From: Cyclobacteriaceae bacterium
GTDB lineage: Bacteria > Bacteroidota > Bacteroidia > Cytophagales > Cyclobacteriaceae
DNA length: 39,296 nucleotides
Assembly: GCA_016787625.1 (NCBI GenBank)
Contig: JAEUUD010000009.1
Location: 1 to 39,296, forward strand
Direction: 5' to 3'
Under the pieces are notes generated by a model. That model saw nothing but the letters and a program-made list of their open reading frames with translations, was not told the origin of the DNA and did no database searches. The first letter of the stretch is position 1. Each line of letters starts with the position of its first letter. This document shows positions 1 to 8,627 of the stretch, piece by piece. The translations under genes were made by a program, and so were the position numbers.

Positions 1-156
1 TTGAACAAGGTTTCGGTGATTCTTTTTCGAGTCATGGGTCGTCCTCAACCTCCTCCCAATTTCAGAAAGCCTGGCGAGCAGCCTGGCCGCCAGGCGCCCA
101 AGAGAGGAAGCGGCCTGAAAGGTGGCGAATACATCGATTATGAAGAGGTGAAGTGA
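1..156 (+). CDS. C-terminal end of a DUF4834-like small protein (partial, 5' cut by window)
   Basis: The first reading frame is open from base 1 to a TGA at 154-156 and gives about 51 residues. A short hydrophobic beginning is followed by a proline-, glycine- and lysine-rich linker and an acidic end, GEYIDYEEVK. That ending closely resembles the conserved C-terminus of the small Bacteroidota membrane proteins of family DUF4834, whose N-terminal membrane segment would lie outside the window. The stop codon overlaps the GTG start of dapF (153-155), so the two are probably co-transcribed and translationally coupled. The function of the family is unknown. The assignment rests only on the tail motif. 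Confidence 0.5.
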   Translation: MNKVSVILFRVMGRPQPPPNFRKPGEQPGRQAPKRGSGLKGGEYIDYEEVK

Positions 157-932
157 GCGTCGTTCAGTTCTACAAATATCAAGCAGCTGGCAATGACTTT
201 ATCCTGGTGGACAATCGCACCGGCGAACACGCTTTCTCTTCCTCCGTCATCTCTGCACTTTGTCATCGGCGCTTTGGAATCGGCGCTGATGGGTTGATCC
301 TGCTACAGCAGGATTCGATGACAGATTTTCGCATGGTCTATCACAATGCCGATGGCAGTGAAAGTTTTTGCGGCAACGGGTGCCGGGCGATCGTACATTT
401 TGCCAATCAACTTGGCATGATTGGAAACAAGGCGATCTTCATGGCTTTCGATGGCCGGCACGAAGCAGAAATTCTTCAGGATGGAAATATTCGGATCTCT
501 CTTTCCGATGTACACGCCATCGCACAAAAAACGCCACAGGACTTTTTCATTCACACAGGCACTGAGCATCATGTTCGGTTTGTCAAGAATCTCGAAGAAT
601 ACCCTGTGGTTGAAGAAGGAAGAAAAATCCGCTACAGCGCTGATTACCCCCGTGGCACGAACGCAAACTTTGTTGAGATACTGGAAAACCAGCATGTCGC
701 CTTCAGGATTTATGAACGAGGTGTGGAGGATGAAACATTTTCCAGTGGATCCGGAGCCACGGCATGCGCCCTGGTGAGTGCCCAGCAGTTCGGCTTGCCC
801 TCTCCGGTGATTCTAAAAGCCAGAGGAGGCTACCTCATGGTCGAATTTCAGAAGCGACAAGACGGCACGTTTTCCAGCATTCACTTTACCGGCCCGGCCC
901 ATTTGGTTTTCGAGACGCGTTTGGACGTCTAA
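153..932 (+). CDS. dapF: Diaminopimelate epimerase-like protein, second catalytic Cys replaced by Ser
   Basis: DapF interconverts LL- and meso-diaminopimelate in the cytoplasm for lysine and peptidoglycan synthesis, using two cysteines as acid and base. The 259 residues cover the whole family length. The N-terminus has the family pattern YKYQAAGNDF, the first cysteine is present (C73 in FCGNGCR), and the substrate-binding stretch NANFVEI is intact. The second half-site reads ERGVEDETFSSGSG: where the family has Cys before the G-S/T-G turn, this protein has Ser198 (AGT at 744-746). A cysteine does occur at 205 but is out of register. The GTG start at 153 overlaps the upstream stop and places the N-terminus correctly. 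The family is certain; full epimerase activity is not. Confidence 0.93.
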   Translation: MSVVQFYKYQAAGNDFILVDNRTGEHAFSSSVISALCHRRFGIGADGLILLQQDSMTDFRMVYHNADGSESFCGNGCRAIVHFANQLGMIGNKAIFMAFDGRHEAEILQDGNIRISLSDVHAIAQKTPQDFFIHTGTEHHVRFVKNLEEYPVVEEGRKIRYSADYPRGTNANFVEILENQHVAFRIYERGVEDETFSSGSGATACALVSAQQFGLPSPVILKARGGYLMVEFQKRQDGTFSSIHFTGPAHLVFETRLDV

Positions 933-991
933 AACCTGCCAAAATGCGCCTTAAGGTCTTTCTGGACCTATAATTGCACCCCTGAAAATCT

Positions 992-999
992 TAACTTTG
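992..999 (+). promoter_or_regulatory. Candidate -7 box for secA
   Basis: TAACTTTG is an exact match to the Bacteroidota -7 consensus TAnnTTTG and lies 51 bases upstream of the secA ATG, in the 118-base gap after dapF. A TTG at 974-976 is only 15 bases upstream, which is short for the usual -33 spacing, so the upstream element is doubtful. The gap shows no convincing terminator for dapF. Confidence 0.45.
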
Positions 1000-1050
1000 C
1001 GCCCTTGGTCCATGGTGGACTGTCGGGGTGTGGACCTGTTGACTTGACAT

Positions 1051-4000
1051 ATGCTGAAACTTATTGCCAAACTGTTTGGGACCAAATCCGAAAAGGACAT
1101 CAAACGGATCATGCCGTTGGTGGAACAGACCAAGAAAGAAGGTCAGGCCCTTCAATCCCTTTCTCACGATGCCTTACGAAATGAAACCCGTCAGGTAGAA
1201 GCTCAAATCACTTCCGCCCTTCAGTCCATCGACCAGCAACTGGCCGATCTGCACAAGCAGGTTGCGGACAATCCAGCCATGGACCTTCATGACAAGGAAG
1301 CGATCTTCCAACAGATTGATGCGTTGTCCATCACGCGCAACAAGGAATTGGAGAAAGTGTTAATCGAAGTTCTCCCAAAGGCATTTGCCATTGTGAGGGA
1401 GACAGCACGACGATTCAAGGAAAATGCGGTTCTCGAGGTTACAGCCAATGAAAGCGATCATCGCTTTGCTGCCCAGCATGATCATATAAAAATTGAGGGC
1501 GACAAAGCACTTTGGCACAATCAATGGCTTGCGGCCGGAAACCTGGTGACCTGGGACATGGTGCATTACGATGTACAAATCATCGGCGGCATTGTGCTTC
1601 ACGAAGGTAAAATTGCCGAAATGGCGACAGGTGAAGGAAAGACGCTGGTGGCTACTTTCCCTGCATTCCTCAATGCCCTTGCAAGGCGTGGCGTTCATGT
1701 GGTTACCGTCAACAACTATCTCGCCACGCGCGACAGTGAATGGATGGGTCCCCTATTCCAATTTCATGGACTTCGCGTCGATTGCATCGACAAACATGAG
1801 CCCAACTCCAATGCGCGACGGAATGCGTACCAGGCAGAGATCACCTACGGCACCAACAACGAATTCGGTTTTGACTACCTGCGTGACAACATGGCCCGCG
1901 ATCCAGAGGAAATGGTTCAGCGCGGACATCACTTTGCCATGGTGGATGAAGTTGACAGCGTGCTTGTTGATGAAGCGAGGACACCGCTCATTATTTCAGG
2001 CCCTGTGCCAAGGGGTGACGAGCATGAATTCTACGATCTCAGACCAAGAATCTTCAAGGTTGTAGAGGCGCAGAAAAAACTGATTACACAATACCTCAAC
2101 GATGCCAAGAAGGGCATTGGAGAAGGCAATGATAAAGATGGCGGGTTGGCACTCTTCCGTGCACACCGCGGGATGCCAAAATTCAAACCGCTGATTAAGT
2201 TTCTCAGCGAGGCAGGCAACAAGCAAATTTTGCAGAAGACAGAAAACTATCACCTGGCAGACAACAAGAAAGAAATGCCGAAGGCTGACGCGCCCTTGTT
2301 TTTCGTCATCGATGAAAAGGATCATAGTGTGGAGTTGACCGAAAAGGGAATTGATCTCATCACCGGTGAAGGAGAAGATCCAAGGTTTTTTATTCTTCCG
2401 GAAATAGGAATGGAGTTGAACAAGATTGAGAAAGATCCTGGTCTTGACTGCCCCACCCGGTTTGAGAAGAAAGAGTCCCTCATCAGAGAATACTCAACCA
2501 AAGCGCAGCGCATCCACAGCGTCAATCAACTGCTGCGGGCCTACGCCCTTTACGAGAAGGATACCGAGTATATCATTGTCGACGGCAAAGTGAAGATCGT
2601 TGATGAACAAACGGGGCGTGTCCTTGAAGGACGCCGGTATTCCGATGGATTGCACCAGGCCATCGAAGCGAAGGAAAATGTGAAGGTGGAGGATGCCACG
2701 CAGACGTATGCAACCATCACCCTGCAAAACTATTTCCGGATGTATCACAAGCTCGCCGGGATGACGGGTACGGCCGAAACCGAGGCAGGAGAATTCTGGG
2801 ATATCTACAAGCTTGATGTCGTGGTCATCCCAACCAACAAGCAGATTACCCGCAAGGATATGGACGACCTCGTACATAAAACGATGCGGGAGAAATTCAA
2901 TGCGGTCGTCGAAGAAATTGTTGCCCTCACCCAGCAGGGCCGCCCGGTACTTGTCGGTACCACTTCGGTAGAAATATCTGAGTTACTGAGCCGCATGCTG
3001 CAGCTTCGCAAGATCAAACACAATGTCTTGAATGCCAAGCAACATCAGCGGGAAGCGGAGATTGTTGCCGAGGCTGGAAAGCCAGGCACCGTGACCATCG
3101 CAACGAACATGGCGGGTCGTGGAACAGACATTAAACTAACACCAGAATCGCGCGCTGCCGGGGGACTTGCCATCATCGGAACAGAACGTCATGAATCGCG
3201 CCGTGTCGATCGTCAGCTAAGGGGACGTTCCGGTCGTCAGGGTGATCCAGGTACTTCAAAATTCTACGTCTCACTGGAAGATAACCTCATGAGGCTTTTC
3301 ATGCCTGAACGCATTGCAAGGATCATGGACAGACTGGGCCTGAAAGAGGGAGAAGTCATTTCACACTCCATGGTAACCAGCTCGATTGAACGCGCCCAGA
3401 AGAAAGTAGAGGAAAACAACTTTGGTATCAGAAAGCGTCTTCTGGAATATGATAACGTGATGAACTCCCAGCGCGATGTTATCTATCGCCGAAGAAGGAA
3501 TGCCCTTTACGGGGAGCGCCTCCAACTCGACATTCTCAACATGCTGTATGATACCTGCGATGATATCGTAACGAATGCAAAAGCAGGTGAATTGGTTGAT
3601 AACCTCAAAGTAAGTGTATTAACAACTCTTGGCCTTGATTTTGATATCACTCAGGAAGAGTTCAACAAGTTGGACAACCAGCCATTGACAGAAAAGCTGT
3701 ATACCGAGGCCCTCCATCATTATGAAGAAAAGAATAAGATGGTGGCGCAAAAAGCACTTCCTGTAATGCAGGAGATCAACAGAACGCGGGGTGCCACGAT
3801 TGAAAATATCCTCGTTCCATTCTCTGATGGCATGAAGCAAATCGGCGTGACGGTGCAGTTGAAGAAATCCATAGAAACCAACAATGCTGAGCTCATCCGG
3901 TCGATGGAGAAAATGATCACCCTGGCCATTATTGATCAGCAGTGGAAGGAGCACCTTCGCGATATGGACGACCTTAAGCAGAGTGTTCAGAATGCGGTGT

Positions 4001-4398
4001 ATGAGCAGAAAGATCCCTTGCTGATTTATAAGTTTGAAGGCTTTGAAGCCTTTAAGCGATTCATTGCCAAAGTGAATGAAGAGACCATCAGCTTCCTGAT
4101 GAAAGCGGAGATTCCCGTACAGGATCAAGATCAGGTACAGGAAGCCAGGACCCAAAGACGGCAGCGCTATAGCGAACAAAAGGATGAATCCCGTTCTCTG
4201 CTGCAGGGCGGCGGTCAGGCACAGGCTCCCCAGCGCGAAGTGGAGCAAAAAGTGCTGCCGGTTCGATCAGAAAAGGTAGCCGGGCGAAACGATAAGGTTA
4301 CCGTACAATACCCTGATGGCCGCGTGCTGAAAGATGTGAAATACAAAAAGGTCGAAGACGATATCAAGAGCGGACGCTGCATTGTCATTGAACAATAA
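1051..4398 (+). CDS. secA: Preprotein translocase ATPase SecA, Bacteroidota type
   Basis: SecA is the ATP-driven motor that pushes unfolded preproteins through SecYEG. The 1115-residue product starts MLKLIAKLFG and carries the Walker A motif MATGEGKT (about 191-198), the Walker B region VDEVDSVLVDEART (about 297-310), the preprotein cross-linking domain, the second helicase domain with NMAGRGTDI and the arginine-rich RQLRGRSGRQGDPG motif, then the scaffold and wing domains. It is over 200 residues longer than E. coli SecA, partly from an inserted stretch within roughly 330-460, as is usual for this phylum. The C-terminus lacks the CxC...CH zinc finger and ends in a short YPDGRVLKDVKYKKVEDD-type tail. 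The SPOR gene starts 4 bases after its stop. Confidence 0.98.
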   Translation: MLKLIAKLFGTKSEKDIKRIMPLVEQTKKEGQALQSLSHDALRNETRQVEAQITSALQSIDQQLADLHKQVADNPAMDLHDKEAIFQQIDALSITRNKELEKVLIEVLPKAFAIVRETARRFKENAVLEVTANESDHRFAAQHDHIKIEGDKALWHNQWLAAGNLVTWDMVHYDVQIIGGIVLHEGKIAEMATGEGKTLVATFPAFLNALARRGVHVVTVNNYLATRDSEWMGPLFQFHGLRVDCIDKHEPNSNARRNAYQAEITYGTNNEFGFDYLRDNMARDPEEMVQRGHHFAMVDEVDSVLVDEARTPLIISGPVPRGDEHEFYDLRPRIFKVVEAQKKLITQYLNDAKKGIGEGNDKDGGLALFRAHRGMPKFKPLIKFLSEAGNKQILQKTENYHLADNKKEMPKADAPLFFVIDEKDHSVELTEKGIDLITGEGEDPRFFILPEIGMELNKIEKDPGLDCPTRFEKKESLIREYSTKAQRIHSVNQLLRAYALYEKDTEYIIVDGKVKIVDEQTGRVLEGRRYSDGLHQAIEAKENVKVEDATQTYATITLQNYFRMYHKLAGMTGTAETEAGEFWDIYKLDVVVIPTNKQITRKDMDDLVHKTMREKFNAVVEEIVALTQQGRPVLVGTTSVEISELLSRMLQLRKIKHNVLNAKQHQREAEIVAEAGKPGTVTIATNMAGRGTDIKLTPESRAAGGLAIIGTERHESRRVDRQLRGRSGRQGDPGTSKFYVSLEDNLMRLFMPERIARIMDRLGLKEGEVISHSMVTSSIERAQKKVEENNFGIRKRLLEYDNVMNSQRDVIYRRRRNALYGERLQLDILNMLYDTCDDIVTNAKAGELVDNLKVSVLTTLGLDFDITQEEFNKLDNQPLTEKLYTEALHHYEEKNKMVAQKALPVMQEINRTRGATIENILVPFSDGMKQIGVTVQLKKSIETNNAELIRSMEKMITLAIIDQQWKEHLRDMDDLKQSVQNAVYEQKDPLLIYKFEGFEAFKRFIAKVNEETISFLMKAEIPVQDQDQVQEARTQRRQRYSEQKDESRSLLQGGGQAQAPQREVEQKVLPVRSEKVAGRNDKVTVQYPDGRVLKDVKYKKVEDDIKSGRCIVIEQ

Positions 4399-4402
4399 AG
4401 TC

Positions 4403-4921
4403 ATGAAAAGGAGCAGCTTTGTGGTAAATAAATTGACTACCTGTGTCACCGGGTTGCTGCTGATCGCTTTTGTGTTTTCTGCTGCCGCCCAGAAGTCAAA
4501 CGGCCGCCCTTACTACCATGAAGACTTGTATACCCTTCGACCAAAGTTGACTGAGCCTTCCGATACCCTCTTGATCCAGACTGCTCCGAAACCCAAGGAA
4601 TTCGTTTCGCCAATATTGAATGTAAATGGCAAAGTAGACAACGTTTTGGACAGCATCAATCGTTTCAATGTGACCAGGAAGTTCATCGACGGCTATACGA
4701 TCCAGATTTATTCTGGTCAAAACCGTGAAGAGGCCATGAACACCAAGAAAAAGATGGCTGCTGAACCCGGATTGAATGCCCTCCTCGAATACAACCAGCC
4801 AAAATTTCGGGTTCGCGTAGGCAATTACTACTCACGCCTCGAAGCCCACCGCGATCTGACACGGCTCAAGAGGTTATTCTCCAACGCCATTCTTGTACCT
4901 GAAAAAATTCTCGTCAGGTAA
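4403..4921 (+). CDS. Exported SPOR-domain protein
   Basis: The ATG at 4403 gives 172 residues and is preferred over an in-frame start at 4382 inside secA. Residues 1-30 form a signal peptide (basic start, then a leucine/alanine core ending AAAQ). After a proline-rich middle, residues from about 90 to the end fit a SPOR fold: YTIQIYSG at the first strand, FRVRVGNYYSRLEA at the third, then a helix and the final strand ending ILVPEKI. SPOR domains bind denuded glycan strands of peptidoglycan, typically at division sites. It follows secA by 4 bases, and its TAA overlaps the ATG of the next gene (TAATG), so a secA-SPOR-amidohydrolase operon is likely. Confidence 0.85.
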   Translation: MKRSSFVVNKLTTCVTGLLLIAFVFSAAAQKSNGRPYYHEDLYTLRPKLTEPSDTLLIQTAPKPKEFVSPILNVNGKVDNVLDSINRFNVTRKFIDGYTIQIYSGQNREEAMNTKKKMAAEPGLNALLEYNQPKFRVRVGNYYSRLEAHRDLTRLKRLFSNAILVPEKILVR

Positions 4922-6114
4922 TGTCTTTACTGGAATTCGTCCGTAAGGAATCGAAAGCCATCGCTGCCGATGTTGTCAAATGGCGCAGGCACCTTCATGC
5001 CAATCCGGAGCTCTCTTACCAGGAAACCAACACAGTTAAATTCGTGGCTCAGACGCTTCGCGAAATGGGGCTTACGCCTCAGGAAGGGATTGCCGGTACA
5101 GGCCTTACGGTATTGATTGAAGGGAAAAATCCATCAAAGAAAGTTTTTGCCCTGCGCGCCGATATGGACGCACTTCCCATTCAACAAGTCAGCGACAAGC
5201 CATACCGTTCAAAGAATGACGGCGTTATGCACGCCTGTGGTCATGATGTTCACACATCTTCGTTGCTTGGTACCGCAAGAATACTCAATGGCGCAAAGCA
5301 GCAGTTTGAAGGCACCATCAAGATGCTCTTTCAGCCCGGTGAAGAGAAGAATCCTGGAGGTGCATCGATGATGATCCGTGACGGCGCATTGAAGAATCCT
5401 GCACCATCAGGAATTATTGGCCAACACGTCATGCCTTTGCTGCCGGTGGGTACGGTGGGTTTCCGCGAAGGAATGTACATGGCGAGCTCCGATGAGATCT
5501 ATCTGAAGGTGATTGGAAAAGGTGGTCACGCGGCCGCCCCCGAGCTTATCATTGATCCTGTGCTCATCGCGTCGCACATCATCATCGGTCTGCAACAGGT
5601 GATCAGTCGTCAGGCAAATCCGCGACAAGCAACGGTACTTTCCTTTGGAAAGGTCAGGGCCGAAGGAGCAACGAATGTAATCCCTGACGAAGTGACCATT
5701 GCCGGGACTTTTCGTGCACTGGATGAGTCCTGGCGTGAACTTGCTCTAAAGAAAATTGAGAAGATGGCGCAAGGAATTGCCGAGAGTATGGGTGGCCGTT
5801 GCGAAGTGGTGATTTCACGAGGATATCCATATCTGGAAAATAATGCCGGCCTCACGCGTCGAATCCGGTTGGCCGCTGAAGAGTATCTTGGAAAAGACAA
5901 AGTGGTGGATCTTGATATCACACTCGGCTCAGAGGACTTCGCGTACTATTCACATGTCATCCCGGCATCCTTCTACAGGCTGGGCACCCGCAATGATGCG
6001 AAGGGCATCACCTCGTATGTTCATACGCCCACTTTCGATATTGATGAAGACGCACTCGCTATAGGTCCTGGACTGATGGCATGGATGGCCATCCGGGAGC
6101 TTGCCCAACAGTGA
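4921..6114 (+). CDS. M20 family amidohydrolase (N-acyl amino acid hydrolase type)
   Basis: The 397-residue protein belongs to the M20D group of dinuclear metal amidohydrolases, which cleave N-acyl amino acids or related amides. It shows RRHLHANPELSYQE at the N-terminus, the metal motif HACGHDVHT (about 103-111), the catalytic glutamates in FQPGEEKNPGG, the dimerisation-domain motif GKGGHAAAPE, and the last metal site near GSEDFAYY. There is no signal peptide, so it is cytoplasmic. Hippurate-, indoleacetyl- and N-acetyl-amino-acid hydrolases share this pattern, so the substrate cannot be given. The start overlaps the stop of the SPOR gene by one base. Confidence 0.93.
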   Translation: MSLLEFVRKESKAIAADVVKWRRHLHANPELSYQETNTVKFVAQTLREMGLTPQEGIAGTGLTVLIEGKNPSKKVFALRADMDALPIQQVSDKPYRSKNDGVMHACGHDVHTSSLLGTARILNGAKQQFEGTIKMLFQPGEEKNPGGASMMIRDGALKNPAPSGIIGQHVMPLLPVGTVGFREGMYMASSDEIYLKVIGKGGHAAAPELIIDPVLIASHIIIGLQQVISRQANPRQATVLSFGKVRAEGATNVIPDEVTIAGTFRALDESWRELALKKIEKMAQGIAESMGGRCEVVISRGYPYLENNAGLTRRIRLAAEEYLGKDKVVDLDITLGSEDFAYYSHVIPASFYRLGTRNDAKGITSYVHTPTFDIDEDALAIGPGLMAWMAIRELAQQ

Positions 6115-6167
6115 GTCCTGCTGCATTAAGTCTCTGTTAATTTCGTTCGGGGTTGCACGGGGGTTTC

Positions 6168-6175
6168 TATCTTTA
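6168..6175 (+). promoter_or_regulatory. Candidate -7 box for the Na/Pi transporter-like gene
   Basis: TATCTTTA matches TAnnTTTG at all fixed positions except the last. It lies 10 bases before the ATG at 6186, implying a very short leader. No clear TTG sits at the usual distance upstream. Confidence 0.35.
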
Positions 6176-6185
6176 CCGAAGCTCC

Positions 6186-7787
6186 ATGAAGGAAAGTCCA
6201 TCCATCGACCACACCCAGCCAGCTACAACCAACTGGAAAAAAGTAGTCCGTAATACGGCTTACATCCTGTTTGCGCTCTTCATTTTTCTCTTTGCGCTTG
6301 AATTGATGTTATCGGCTTTGCAGCACCTTGGTAAGACCGCTGCTGAGACCATCATCCTTGCAACGTCCAATCCCTTCACTGCTTTATTCATCGGGCTGCT
6401 GATTACGGCGATCATTCAAAGCAGTACAGCAACGACTTCCATGACTGTAGCCCTCGTGGCATCAGGCTCGCTCACGCTGGAAAGCGCAGTACCCATCATC
6501 ATGGGGGCCAACATTGGAACAACCATCACGAGCACCATTGTCTCACTCGGTTTTCTTCCCCGCAAGAAAGAATTCCGTCGGGCAGTCTCCGCCGGAACTT
6601 ATCATGACTTTTTCAATATCCTCACTGCTGCCATTCTCTTTCCGCTGGAATACTATTTTCAATTCCTATCGACCATCAGCCAGTGGATCGCTTCGCAGTT
6701 TTTTCATCAGTCATTTGGATCACGACAAGTTGACTTCTCATTATTGGGAGGCCTAGGAGGACTCACGGACTGGATAGCTGTCACCATTGACAATGGTGTT
6801 GTTCTTGTAGCATTATCCCTGGCTATCTTGTTTGGATCCATCCTCTTCTTCAGGAAAGTATTGACCAACCTACTCGGTTTTGGCACTCAAAATCGCTTTC
6901 AACAATTTTTCTTTGAGAGCGATTGGAAATCCTTTGGTTGGGGGGCTCTAACCACGGCAGCGATTCGATCCAGTACGGTGACCACCTCTCTGGTTGTCCC
7001 GCTGGTGGCCAAGAAGGTAGTTCGCCTGCGCAAAGCGGTTCCATTTATCCTTGGCGCCAATATTGGAACAACCATCAGTGCTTTTGTAGCTGCCATTGTC
7101 AATTCCAACACAGCGATCAGTATCGCCATTGCACACTTCCTTTTCAATTTCATCGGAGTCGTCATCTTCTATATACTCCCTGGCCTGAGAGAAATCCCGA
7201 TCAGGCTGGCCACTGGCCTTGGTCGGGCTACCATGAAGTACAGGTTGGCCGGATTTCTTTACCTCCTCATGACATTCTTCATCATTCCTTTTTCCCTGAT
7301 TTACTTCAACAGGCATGCGGTAACGGTGATGGAGCTTACATACCGACGTACGGAAGAGAGCAAAACCACCTATAGCACAGTCATCACCAAAACTTTCGAG
7401 AACCAGTTTGTCAGCAGTTGGACAGAATATGCAGGTAACAACACCAGCGGCCCTTCACAGATTTACTCCGTGTACCACAAGAACAATCTTCTCATCATCA
7501 ACAATGAACTCTTCGAATTGAATCGACCCGGCTTTTGCAGGGATGGAGAAGACCGCAAAGGAAAATTCCAGATGTGCATTCGCGAATTAATACCTCAACT
7601 TCGGCTTCACGAAGACCTTGTGGTGGACTCTGTCTTTGTTTTTGAAAAGGCGTATGAATCCGGCGTGCCTGAGACCATCTGGAGTTATATCAGTTCAGGG
7701 TCCAACTTGCTTGTTCGGCGTGATACACGCGACTCATTGGGACGAGTGGTTGTGCAGGAGGAGTTGCTGAGCGTAGCGCGCAAATAA
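6186..7787 (+). CDS. Na/Pi-cotransporter II-like membrane protein with a C-terminal soluble domain
   Basis: The ATG at 6186 is chosen over a TTG at 6153 because a -7-like box lies between them; the product is 533 residues. It has the inverted-repeat architecture of the NptA/PhoU-associated Na/Pi transporter family: repeat one has QSSTATT (78-84) and GANIGTTITS, repeat two has RSSTVTT (261-267) and GANIGTTISA. About eight to ten hydrophobic segments end near residue 375. In repeat two the usual glutamine of the QSS signature is arginine (R261). A further ~155 residues after the last span are soluble and resemble no domain I recognise; the usual PhoU-like tail is not evident. The likely role is sodium-coupled phosphate movement; the substrate is inferred. 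Confidence 0.87.
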   Translation: MKESPSIDHTQPATTNWKKVVRNTAYILFALFIFLFALELMLSALQHLGKTAAETIILATSNPFTALFIGLLITAIIQSSTATTSMTVALVASGSLTLESAVPIIMGANIGTTITSTIVSLGFLPRKKEFRRAVSAGTYHDFFNILTAAILFPLEYYFQFLSTISQWIASQFFHQSFGSRQVDFSLLGGLGGLTDWIAVTIDNGVVLVALSLAILFGSILFFRKVLTNLLGFGTQNRFQQFFFESDWKSFGWGALTTAAIRSSTVTTSLVVPLVAKKVVRLRKAVPFILGANIGTTISAFVAAIVNSNTAISIAIAHFLFNFIGVVIFYILPGLREIPIRLATGLGRATMKYRLAGFLYLLMTFFIIPFSLIYFNRHAVTVMELTYRRTEESKTTYSTVITKTFENQFVSSWTEYAGNNTSGPSQIYSVYHKNNLLIINNELFELNRPGFCRDGEDRKGKFQMCIRELIPQLRLHEDLVVDSVFVFEKAYESGVPETIWSYISSGSNLLVRRDTRDSLGRVVVQEELLSVARK

Positions 7788-7845
7788 TCACGGTCACCGA
7801 TAAGCCGGTTCGGCGAAATGCATCAGTCGAAAGCGCAAAATCCGC

Positions 7846-7853
7846 TATATTGC
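7846..7853 (+). promoter_or_regulatory. Candidate -7 box, possibly leaderless, for the holin-like operon
   Basis: TATATTGC is a close variant of TAnnTTTG and ends only 4 bases before the ATG at 7858. If used, transcription would begin at or next to the start codon. Confidence 0.4.
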
Positions 7854-7857
7854 AGCT

Positions 7858-8223
7858 ATGGATAAAATCGTTGAATCCATTCTTAAATTCCTGCGACTCG
7901 ACAGTCTGGTCCAGCACGTGACCGGATATGTGGAGGCCCGTATTGAATTGATGAAGGTTGAAATCCGGGAAGACCTGGCGAAGACCATTGCTCGGGCAAT
8001 CATTGTTGTTACACTGATGCTTGTCGGGTTTCTCATATTGCTGTTCCTGAGCATTGGGTTGGCGCATTTCATCTCGTCCTATCTGCAATCAGCATACTTG
8101 GGATATTGGTCAGTGGCCGGTCTGTATACCCTGCTGTTTCTCATCGTGATTGTTTTCAGGCAGTCGATCTATGAGTATTTTGAGAAAGAGTTCATGGAAG
8201 CGATAAAGAAAAAAGGCAAGTAG
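7858..8223 (+). CDS. Holin-superfamily-III-like small membrane protein
   Basis: The 121-residue protein has an amphipathic N-terminal third (YVEARIELMKVEIREDLAKTIARA) followed by two strong membrane spans at about 45-70 and 80-101 and a charged C-terminus ending EAIKKKGK. This is the layout of the Actinobacteriophage-holin-III-like family (Phage_holin_3_6), common as a chromosomal membrane protein in Bacteroidota and not a sign of a phage. The function is unknown; a role in membrane stress or organisation is only a guess. It is the first gene of a tight operon, with the next gene starting 2 bases after its stop. Confidence 0.72.
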   Translation: MDKIVESILKFLRLDSLVQHVTGYVEARIELMKVEIREDLAKTIARAIIVVTLMLVGFLILLFLSIGLAHFISSYLQSAYLGYWSVAGLYTLLFLIVIVFRQSIYEYFEKEFMEAIKKKGK

Positions 8224-8225
8224 CG

Positions 8226-8627
8226 ATGGAATTGCTGGAAACACAGGATCCTGAAAAAAGGAAATTGATTGAAACGTCCGATCGGCACAAGCGTGCCCTT
8301 GAAAAGGACCTTAGTGATCTCACTCAAAAGTCCGATCAGATGCTGAAGAATGCCCTGATCATTGGAGGATCACTGGCCCTTACATATTTGCTGATTAGTT
8401 CCCTTTCAAAAAAGAAGAAAAAGAAAAAAAACACGGCCAATGTTTCACAGAAAACTGAAATGGGCACCGCGACCGTTGACCAGGATGAAGAAGAATCTGT
8501 CCCTTCTATTTTCGGTGAAGTAGGAACCCGAATTGTCAATATGGGTGCCGTCATGCTTCTTGACATCGCCCGTGAGAAGATCTCCGAATACCTGGCTTCA
8601 CGAAAGAAAGAAGATGAGCATTCTTGA
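8226..8627 (+). CDS. Single-span membrane protein with a poly-lysine stop-transfer segment, unknown function
   Basis: I do not recognise this 133-residue protein. Residues 1-38 are charged and helical, probably a short coiled coil. One membrane span follows (about 39-58, ALIIGGSLALTYLLISSL), then seven consecutive lysines, an acidic linker and a C-terminal amphipathic helix (about 95-130). The lysine run should fix the C-terminus in the cytoplasm. It starts 2 bases after the holin-like gene, and its last 14 bases overlap the GGGP synthase start, so the three are almost certainly one transcript. The lysine tract is encoded by an A-rich stretch (8408-8431) including an uninterrupted run of eight A. 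Confidence 0.8.
   Translation: MELLETQDPEKRKLIETSDRHKRALEKDLSDLTQKSDQMLKNALIIGGSLALTYLLISSLSKKKKKKKNTANVSQKTEMGTATVDQDEEESVPSIFGEVGTRIVNMGAVMLLDIAREKISEYLASRKKEDEHS

Noticed and set aside
303..695. Open frame on the minus strand inside dapF
   Set aside because: It mirrors the dapF coding frame, has no recognisable motif, signal or promoter, and is a shadow. The same holds for long antisense frames in secA (3619-4248), glmS (23369-23707) and gltX.
1008..1050. GTGGAC repeats upstream of secA as an operator
   Set aside because: Two short imperfect copies with no symmetry or fixed spacing to the promoter; likely chance.
7804..7814. GCCG/CGGC mini-hairpin after the Na/Pi gene
   Set aside because: A 4-bp stem without a T-run is expected by chance.
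7858..8223. Holin-like protein as a sign of a prophage
   Set aside because: No other phage gene, integrase or attachment site is present and the neighbours are chromosomal; this family is widespread on Bacteroidota chromosomes.
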